Shown here: piece by piece, positions 56,511 through 64,000 of the stretch
Numbering within the stretch: position 1 is the first letter of the stretch
How the letters are laid out: every line of letters starts with the position of its first letter
Assembly: GCA_023897205.1 (NCBI GenBank)
Contig: JAHWDD010000001.1
Span: 5,208,001-5,272,000, forward strand
Direction: 5' to 3'
DNA: 64,000 nt
Origin: Exophiala sp. HKRS030
Lineage: Eukaryota > Ascomycota > Eurotiomycetes > Chaetothyriales > Herpotrichiellaceae
Program-made: the position numbers and the translations under genes
The notes under the pieces: model-generated
Seen by the model: the letters and a program-made list of their open reading frames with translations, nothing else
Databases searched by the model: none
What the model was told of the DNA's origin: nothing

Positions 56511-57728
56511 GGGGAGAATGTTGAAGGGAGAGGAGAGTGATGAATGAGTGGAATGGTGGATCGATGAGCCAGAATATCCAACAACAAAAAAGAGATGGTA
56601 CGGGGGTTGAGTACCGAGCGTGGACGTGAAAACCCGGGGAGGAATTCAAGCTTTTCGCTTCAGGTTTCTGACACGGTCGAGACTGCGTGGTATGTTCAAC
56701 TTTGTGGCTGTCGGAGAGCAAAAGAGTGTTTCACATCAGACTGGATCTGAACACTCAGAGGACGAGGGTCCAGTAAAGGAGCGACCATCAGTGCGGGAAG
56801 TGCCTACCGTCGCCCCATGAGCCCCTGTAAGATGGAGAGGTGGACGCCACCAGATCCGCTTATGATGGACGCGCCGAGTGCCGAGTTCATTCCAGGTTCT
56901 AGTAGGTCATTCCTACAACGTGAATGGGCGCTGGTACAAGCATAGTGTCCCTAGATAGTAAGCCTATAGGTACTAGTACCCCGTACAGGGGGGTTCATTA
57001 CAGTTCTGTACTGCTAAACAGGGGTCTTCGCTTGGCCGCTACTAAAAGAGTCCAAACCCCCTTTTTAGCTGCAACCGCCATCAAACCCCTTGACTTATGG
57101 AACAAGTTTCGAGCCAGATCTGCCTACTTATTGTATTCTAATGATCGTCAATGGGGTTTCGGATTTTCTTTGATCTTTCGCAGTATGAGTATCACCTGCC
57201 CACACAAGTTGGTCGGGTCACTGTGGCAGACTCAGAGTCAGAGTTGCCGCGAAGTGCTGACGTTGCCCTTGTATCCTCGTTAGTTTACAAAACACTGGCA
57301 CATGCCATGTTTGATGGCTCGGTGTTTTCACGCAGTAACGGCACAGACACGAACACCCATGCATGCAATCAGTGAGTTGGACTCATAGGCACCACCGGTA
57401 CCGAGTTCAATGTGTAAGATCATGTCAGCCTCATTTTGAACCGCGTGGTAGTGACACAAGGAGTTCTAATAACACCACAACCTACCAATAAGCATAGCGG
57501 TGGCGGTCTTGTACGAGACAAACGTACCCCGTATGTGACATTCTCAACCCGCCTAAAGCCACACCTGAACTTGTTGCGAGGGGAAAAGGCGTTGAGTGAT
57601 GAATAAATTGATAACAAAAAGACTCTCTGTCCGAGAATCCCTATCAATACAATACATACCATTCATGCTAAATTACAGCGATTACTACTCGTACTCTTAC
57701 AAGAAGAACAAATCAGATGCTTGACGCG
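56511..57728. other. Intergenic, 1.2 kb
   Basis: Between the acyltransferase 5' end and the WetA 3' end. Only short frames without features. Confidence 0.5.
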
Positions 57729-59567
57729 TTATGTGAAGATCGCCTTTTCAAATGCAGCGACATCGCCCCCTGCAACCCGTACCGCTTTCAACGCAGCCTC
57801 GCTCAACTTCTTCCTCTTTTCTCGAGCTTCCAGTTCTCGACGAGCTCGAGTCTTCGAACTGCCACTTGGCGCCACATCGCTCATCAACTTGGCCGAATCG
57901 GCTGGGGTGAAATTGACAAAGCCGATCTTGGGAACTGCACTGGTTGGCGTCTTGGGCCTCTTGGGTGTTCGAGGTGGTCTCGACGAGGATCTGGTTCGGG
58001 GTGATGGAAGCGGCGGCTCTTGTGAAACGGTATGATCCCGCATTGGACCTGATTTGTGGATCGATTTCCTGCGACTATGAGTGTAATCTGTGACTGTCCT
58101 GGTTGGTGAACGCCGGGTAGTTCTGCGGGGGCTGATAGTCGTTGGCGAGATAGGAGGTGAAGGAGATCTTGACGGTGAGCGTCGTTGTTTGCGCGGTGTC
58201 ATGAAAGTGGACTGTTCGGAAAAGATGTAGGACGCTGGGGGCGGAAGAGGTGGGTATGACGACAACGACGGCGCAGGTACTGGCATTGTCCGCGCTGGTG
58301 GAGAGTAGATCACCGGTTCTGGCATTGTAGACGATGACAGTGGATCGTAAGACGCCTGTTGACCAGTTTGTTCCCATCGAGGATACTGAATGCCCAGTCC
58401 GATCAGCGAGGCAGTAGCTGGCTGCTGCAGGATCGGATGTGGAATACGTTGCGGCGTCGGTGCAGCGAGAACAGGGTAGGTTTCTTCAGGCTCCAGTCGT
58501 GGGAGCGGCGGATGAGAAAGAAAGTCAGCGGTAGTGGGAGGAGAAAAGACCGACTGCGAATGCATCTCGACACTGGTGTTCGACGTATAGGATCTTGCTT
58601 CGTGGGAATGATGTGAGCTGCTTGATGATGGATCACTCCCACTGCTGGGCGAATGAATTGACAGCAGCCCATGTGAAATGCCGTCAGCACGTGGCGATCC
58701 AACTTGGTATTGATACAAATTCGGCCGCTGTTCGGATTGCTCAAGCAGAAAGGGGTCGATTGCTGCTGAGCAACTTCCACCTCCAAGCGATTCTGGCAGA
58801 ACAGCAGGGAGTGCAAGGGTGTGGTTTTCTGCCACTCCCGCAGAGTTCTTCTCACGAGTCTTCATCGTTCTATAGTGATGCCGTGACGGTGAATGAAGTG
58901 GAGCCTCACAAGAGGGGCGGAGATGAAAATTTTGAAAATCTTGCTGCCATGTACTCGTGTCCCCATGACCATCTCTTGAAGCGATGGGTAGTTGTGCATA
59001 CATAGGGCTCGGCGAGAGTGTGGCTTCGCGTGTGAACGATGGTCTTGTCAAGTCAGATGAATCTATTGCAGCAGCATATGGCGTTGTTGCATATCGCCTG
59101 GTTCGACTCGCCGAGGTGGTGTCTAGAGACGCTGTTGGAATGGGAGCTTTTGGGACGTATTGATTGACCAGATTCATTGTTTGATGGTGGAGAGGCGGTC
59201 GCTTTGTTTCGAGCCGACGTACTTTCTCCACCACCAGCTCAGAAGGCTGCTGTCTGGGCCGCAGACACCATACTCCTTGTCGCCACGGCTGAGGTGAGGA
59301 ATCCCGTTCTGGTGAGGGAATCGTTGCGAGTGAGGCTTTGTTATGATGCTCCTTAATGGCTTCATTGGCAAGAAAATCGTCAAAGATGCCAAAATGCTGT
59401 TGCTTCTCGTCATCACCTTCGCTCGCCTCCAGCTTGTACATATCCTCGTTGAAGAACTCATCGAAGGAGTTGGACTCCTGTTCAGGGGTCCCAAATAGCA
59501 TCATGTACGCCTTGTCTTCTGGTCGCATGGTATCGTCGGGTGAGTCCGCAAAAGACATGGTTGACAT
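57729..59567 (-). CDS. wetA: WetA-like developmental regulator of conidiation
   Basis: Predicted 612-aa nuclear protein, single exon, Ser/Pro/Thr-rich and largely disordered. The C-terminus is the diagnostic part: IGFVNFTPADSAKLMSDVAPSG, then SSKTRARRELEAREKRKKLSEAALKAV and GGDVAAFEKA closely follow the conserved WetA C-terminal block. The N-terminal SNSFDEFFNEDMYKLE resembles the short N-terminal WetA motif. WetA completes conidial wall maturation downstream of AbaA in the BrlA-AbaA-WetA cascade. Low-complexity middle: SSGSDPSSSSSHHSHE and SPSRSPSPPISPT. The start is the first ATG (59567; a second at 59558). Confidence 0.8.
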   Translation of the reverse strand: MSTMSFADSPDDTMRPEDKAYMMLFGTPEQESNSFDEFFNEDMYKLEASEGDDEKQQHFGIFDDFLANEAIKEHHNKASLATIPSPERDSSPQPWRQGVWCLRPRQQPSELVVEKVRRLETKRPPLHHQTMNLVNQYVPKAPIPTASLDTTSASRTRRYATTPYAAAIDSSDLTRPSFTREATLSPSPMYAQLPIASRDGHGDTSTWQQDFQNFHLRPSCEAPLHSPSRHHYRTMKTREKNSAGVAENHTLALPAVLPESLGGGSCSAAIDPFLLEQSEQRPNLYQYQVGSPRADGISHGLLSIHSPSSGSDPSSSSSHHSHEARSYTSNTSVEMHSQSVFSPPTTADFLSHPPLPRLEPEETYPVLAAPTPQRIPHPILQQPATASLIGLGIQYPRWEQTGQQASYDPLSSSTMPEPVIYSPPARTMPVPAPSLSSYPPLPPPASYIFSEQSTFMTPRKQRRSPSRSPSPPISPTTISPRRTTRRSPTRTVTDYTHSRRKSIHKSGPMRDHTVSQEPPLPSPRTRSSSRPPRTPKRPKTPTSAVPKIGFVNFTPADSAKLMSDVAPSGSSKTRARRELEAREKRKKLSEAALKAVRVAGGDVAAFEKAIFT

Positions 59568-60649
59568 GGCCGCATATCCTGCCGTTATCTGGGACAAGGG
59601 GTACTTGAGTCGATCACGGAAACACGGAGAGAATGTATCATAAGTGACAAAGATAAACAATGCTTTGGAGGGACCTAGGAAACCTGTTGTCAAGACGAGG
59701 TAGGAATGTGATATAGTGGAATGCGTAGCAATTGTGGTCCCAGCGCCGATTCAAGGACGCTGCGTCCAGGTATGGCAGAGCTCATGACCACCATAACTAG
59801 GTAGGCATTCGTGGGTTGGATAAGTAGAAACAGGGGCTCGGCCTACTAGGAGGAGTCCGATTGCTTCGAAACGCCTTTGAAAGGTTCAGAGTCGAAGGAA
59901 GATGGCCAGAGAGAGAGCTCTTGGTGCAACTCCCTTGACTGGACGATTCATTGATCAATCACACACAAAAGTGCACATGTTTAGCAAACAATCAAAAAAG
60001 GGAGAGCTTCTCAGAACGAATTTGCCCTGGAAAGATGTTGCCTGTACCACTCATTGCATAACTCAGTAAGAGAGTCTCGAAGATGAATTCGTACACCCTT
60101 AAGACGACCAGGAGGTATGGCTCATCCTCATCGGCTTCTCAAGTTCTGAAGACCCCAGAGATCGAAATTTTGTACTCCGTAGCGTTTGACCAGTTGGACA
60201 GAGTGCTTCTATGGATAATGAAACGGGGGTTGATGGGTGAGATGGGAGAAAGCCAACCCTACACGTGATCCCCCGCGATGCTAGTCTGAGGGTGGTTTAG
60301 CGCCTTGCTCGGTACGGATAATGGATTATTAAAGCCCAGACTTGTCTTTATTGCCCTCACCTGTGGCAACTACGGTGACTACTGTGACGACTGCCTTCTC
60401 CAATCTTCTAGGTGGCACTTGCCTATCGGAATTAGCGCCGTTGTCATTAACGCTTGGCGTCACAGCCACCGCCTTTGCCGCCTGCTTCCTCATCACTCCT
60501 ACTTAAGGCTTCCTACCCATCATTCATCTCATCCTCTCTTCCTATCACTCATAAACGCAAAATCATCTCCTGAGATCTTCAAAAGTCTCTCTCTCAGTCC
60601 GTTCGTGATATCTTCTACTTACTACACTACTTCATAAGAAACCGCAATC
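59568..60649. promoter_or_regulatory. Upstream regions of wetA and polyubiquitin; CT-rich ubiquitin promoter
   Basis: 1.08 kb between divergent genes. The stretch 60480-60620 is strongly CT-rich on the plus strand (TTCCTCATCACTCC..., CATCCTCTCTTCC), typical of highly expressed fungal genes just upstream of transcription start. The 9-mer TACTCCGTA is at 60173-60181. Confidence 0.5.
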
Positions 60650-61629
<980 letters not shown>

Positions 61630-62067
61630 ACATCCACCAGTTTTATGCATATTCTCTCTTACGACATGAATTATGGGCGCCCTTTCCTTTGGTTGTATGG
61701 TATGGAGACTGCAAGCAGTCATGACACGAGATCTTGATACGTGGTTTGCATAGTCGACATTGCTGGTGACGCGACCAGGCAATGAGTAGTAGATTAGAGA
61801 ATGCAAAATACAATCACTGCTTCTCGATATGTTCTTTTCCATATTCCCCTGACTTTCCTTGTAGATATGTGTGTGTATCGTTTGATAAATAGAAATGAAT
61901 GCAATGCGGAGCGCGGTTTAGATGTTGTTGCCACCGAGCGGGAAGGATATTCAATACCCGCCACTACTCGACGGATTCTCTCCAAATCATTCTTGATTCC
62001 CGTCGACCACGATTCATTCCTTTAATCCTTGCCAATGTAATATTTGCCAGCATAATGCCCTGGCGAA
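61630..62067. other. Intergenic, 438 bp
   Basis: 3' flank of polyubiquitin and promoter of the BRAP2-like gene, same strand. No additional gene seen. Confidence 0.5.
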
Positions 62068-64000
62068 ATGCCCGACTATTTCTTTCACATTGCCATTGAA
62101 CTCTTCACAGTCGTTAATCCTCCGACGAAAGCAGACAGGCAAACCCCGCCCTCGCCCTTCGATCGATTCTCCAAGGCCTTGAAGCCCTTTTCACACCATC
62201 AGCGTCGTCGCTCGAAAGATCCTGGCGTACACGTGAAGGAAGACCCTTCCGGACCTCGCGCACCGGCGCATCTGCCGTGGGGATCCGACGCCGACCTTCC
62301 AGACATACAACATTCGCACCCGTCAGACCATAGACTTGACAAGATCCTGTTGCGGGGCCAAGACATGTCACATTCAGAAGGAAAGGATCTAGCCATCACA
62401 GAAGACAATAGCATCGGAAAAGGCATCGGAAGTGCCATCTCCGGACACCATCTCAAAGGACGGTACGAGCCATTAGAGGACCCCGACAACGCGGAAGGGT
62501 GGGGGATCGTACACCTCTATAGAGATAGCGAAGAGACATCTGGACTGTTTTCAGATTCCGCCTACAGGTCGAGTGACTTATGGAGCGATGGTCTGCGCAA
62601 TCCACCTTCCGGCAAGCCTCATCCTCCACCAAAGGACGAAGAATGCACAAGTCTTTGTATCCTGGCGGTGCCCTCTTACATGACCCCGTCCGATTTCCTT
62701 TCGTGGGTTGGGGAGGATACCAGGAGCGAAGTGAGCCATTTCAGAATGGTCCGTACTTCACGGGCCAACAGATACATGGTATTGATCAAGTTCAAACACG
62801 GCAAGAAAGCAAGAGAGTGGCAGTACGAATGGAATGGCAAGGTCTTTAACAGCATGGAGCCAGAGACCTGCCACGTTGTCTTCCTCAAGTCTGTCAATCT
62901 GTTACATACATCATCAATGGAACACAGCAGTGGCCTGAGCTCCCCAACCACAAGTTACCCTCGCATGTCCAACGATCCCTTCATCCCTGCATCGACTACT
63001 TCGAAGCCTCTAGCCCCGCGGACGCCATCACTGGTCGAATTGCCCACTTGCCCTGTCTGTCTGGAACGGATGGACGAAACAACAGGCTTGCTCACGATCC
63101 CATGCCAACACGTATTTCATTGCACGTGTCTTGAGAAATGGTCTGGTGGAGGCTGTCCTGTCTGCAGATATACCCACGACGATTTCTCGTCTCGCGTGGG
63201 ATCTTCCAAGTTCAAGACTCTCAAGGGGAACGAATATGAGCCCAATGACGGACCACTCGAGTGCGAGGTTTGCCATGTTGACACCAGCCTGTGGCAGTGT
63301 TTGATCTGTGGCAAGGTTGGTTGTGGAAGGTACGAAGGAAAACACGCTTACGCGCATTTTGAAGACAGCGGGCACACCTTTAGCATGGATCTAGAAAGCA
63401 AAAGAGTTTGGGACTATGCAGGTGACGCCTACGTGCATCGTATTATCCAGGATGCAGCCAAGCCAGGTGAGAAACTTGTTGAACTTCCAGGCAGAAGACG
63501 AGAGCCTACCGCATTGGAAGGATCGGAAGATATCGAGGTGGCCAAGATGGACAACATCGCTTTGGAGTACACGCATCTGTTGACCAGCCAACTGGAAAGT
63601 CAGCGTGTGTATTTCGAGGAAGTCGTTGAAAGAGCTGTTGATAAAGCATCGGAAGCGAACAAAAATGCCGAGCGAGCCCTGGAGGAATGTCGACTGGCAA
63701 CGGACAAGTTACGTGCTCTTGAAGACGAACATGATGTCGTGGCTAAAGGACTTCTTCCTGAACTCGAGAGAGAGAAGAGTCGCCTGGAAAAGCGTTGTGC
63801 CAAGTTTGAAGAGATGGCTCGATCCTTTAACCAGAAATTCCAGGAGGAGAAGACCCTGAGCGCGAACCTCATGCAGAGACTGAAATACCTCGAAGAGACA
63901 CAGATTGACCGCTTGAACAAAACGATACAGAGTCTCGAGGAGGACAACGCTACCAAGGATCTGTTGATGGAGGGTCTGAGAGAGGAGCATCGGGATGCAA
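62068..64000 (+). CDS. BRAP2/Etp1-like RING and UBP-zinc-finger ubiquitin ligase (partial, 3' end cut)
   Basis: Open from ATG 62068 to the window end (at least 644 codons, no stop). The N-terminus MPDYFFHIAIELF matches the start of fungal BRAP2 homologues. The BRAP2 RNA-recognition-like domain lies at about 205-285 (CILAVPSYMTPSDFLSWVG). The RING-H2 finger has ligands C328, C331, C346, H348, H351, C354, C363 and C366. The UBP-type zinc finger follows from C399 (CEVCHVDTSLWQCLICGKVGCGRY). A long coiled coil rich in Glu/Lys/Leu fills the rest. Family members bind ubiquitin and act in Ras/MAPK signalling or, in yeast, ethanol tolerance. No intron is needed in the visible part. Confidence 0.92.
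   Translation, partial: MPDYFFHIAIELFTVVNPPTKADRQTPPSPFDRFSKALKPFSHHQRRRSKDPGVHVKEDPSGPRAPAHLPWGSDADLPDIQHSHPSDHRLDKILLRGQDMSHSEGKDLAITEDNSIGKGIGSAISGHHLKGRYEPLEDPDNAEGWGIVHLYRDSEETSGLFSDSAYRSSDLWSDGLRNPPSGKPHPPPKDEECTSLCILAVPSYMTPSDFLSWVGEDTRSEVSHFRMVRTSRANRYMVLIKFKHGKKAREWQYEWNGKVFNSMEPETCHVVFLKSVNLLHTSSMEHSSGLSSPTTSYPRMSNDPFIPASTTSKPLAPRTPSLVELPTCPVCLERMDETTGLLTIPCQHVFHCTCLEKWSGGGCPVCRYTHDDFSSRVGSSKFKTLKGNEYEPNDGPLECEVCHVDTSLWQCLICGKVGCGRYEGKHAYAHFEDSGHTFSMDLESKRVWDYAGDAYVHRIIQDAAKPGEKLVELPGRRREPTALEGSEDIEVAKMDNIALEYTHLLTSQLESQRVYFEEVVERAVDKASEANKNAERALEECRLATDKLRALEDEHDVVAKGLLPELEREKSRLEKRCAKFEEMARSFNQKFQEEKTLSANLMQRLKYLEETQIDRLNKTIQSLEEDNATKDLLMEGLREEHRDA

Overview
The window is nuclear DNA of a filamentous ascomycete (Pezizomycotina). 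Genes carry short introns of about 47-220 bp with GT...AG ends and CTRAC/CTAAC-like branch sites. The gene content is typically fungal: Zn2Cys6 regulators, NCS1 nucleobase-type permeases, DUF6594 and DUF1772 proteins, a 2EXR/F-box-like protein, a WetA-type conidiation regulator and polyubiquitin. The mix of aromatic-catabolism genes and small Cys-rich proteins suggests Eurotiomycetes, perhaps a black yeast of the Chaetothyriales; that placement is inference. All exon models were built by eye from reading frame, splice consensus and remembered family patterns.

Layout. 1-8.5 kb: an NCS1 permease (3' part), an ACT-domain protein, a complete NCS1 permease with a 7-nt microexon, and a 1017-aa hydantoinase/oxoprolinase-DUF917 fusion. 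8.7-13.5 kb: a divergent housekeeping pair, Pta1/symplekin (mRNA 3'-end processing) and Prp4 (U4/U6 snRNP). 15.5-25.3 kb: a Fcy2-type purine-cytosine permease, an isochorismatase-fold amidohydrolase, a 14-TM-type MFS exporter, an alpha/beta hydrolase, a DUF6594 membrane protein and a Cys-rich protein. 26.5-43.2 kb: a second isochorismatase-fold protein lacking its cysteine, a regulator without a visible DNA-binding domain, a divergent homogentisate-dioxygenase-like / P450 pair, a cyclase-family protein, a Zn2Cys6 regulator and an MFS sugar-type transporter. 44.7-64 kb: mostly single genes: 2EXR/F-box-like, YdcF-like DUF218, Zn2Cys6 regulator, a small acidic protein, DUF1772, acyltransferase-3, WetA, polyubiquitin and a BRAP2-type RING/UBP ubiquitin ligase that runs off the end.

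How the genes may work together. The left part looks like a nitrogen-scavenging set: uptake by NCS1 carriers, ATP-dependent ring opening by the hydantoinase-A module, then N-carbamoyl hydrolysis by the isochorismatase-fold enzyme, the order used for N-methylhydantoin/creatinine-type substrates in bacteria. WGATAR sites in two of its promoters fit nitrogen control. The middle part looks like an aromatic-catabolism set: P450 hydroxylation, ring cleavage by the dioxygenase, a cyclase-fold hydrolase, local regulators and a transporter. Both pathways are inferred from family membership; no substrate is shown by the sequence.
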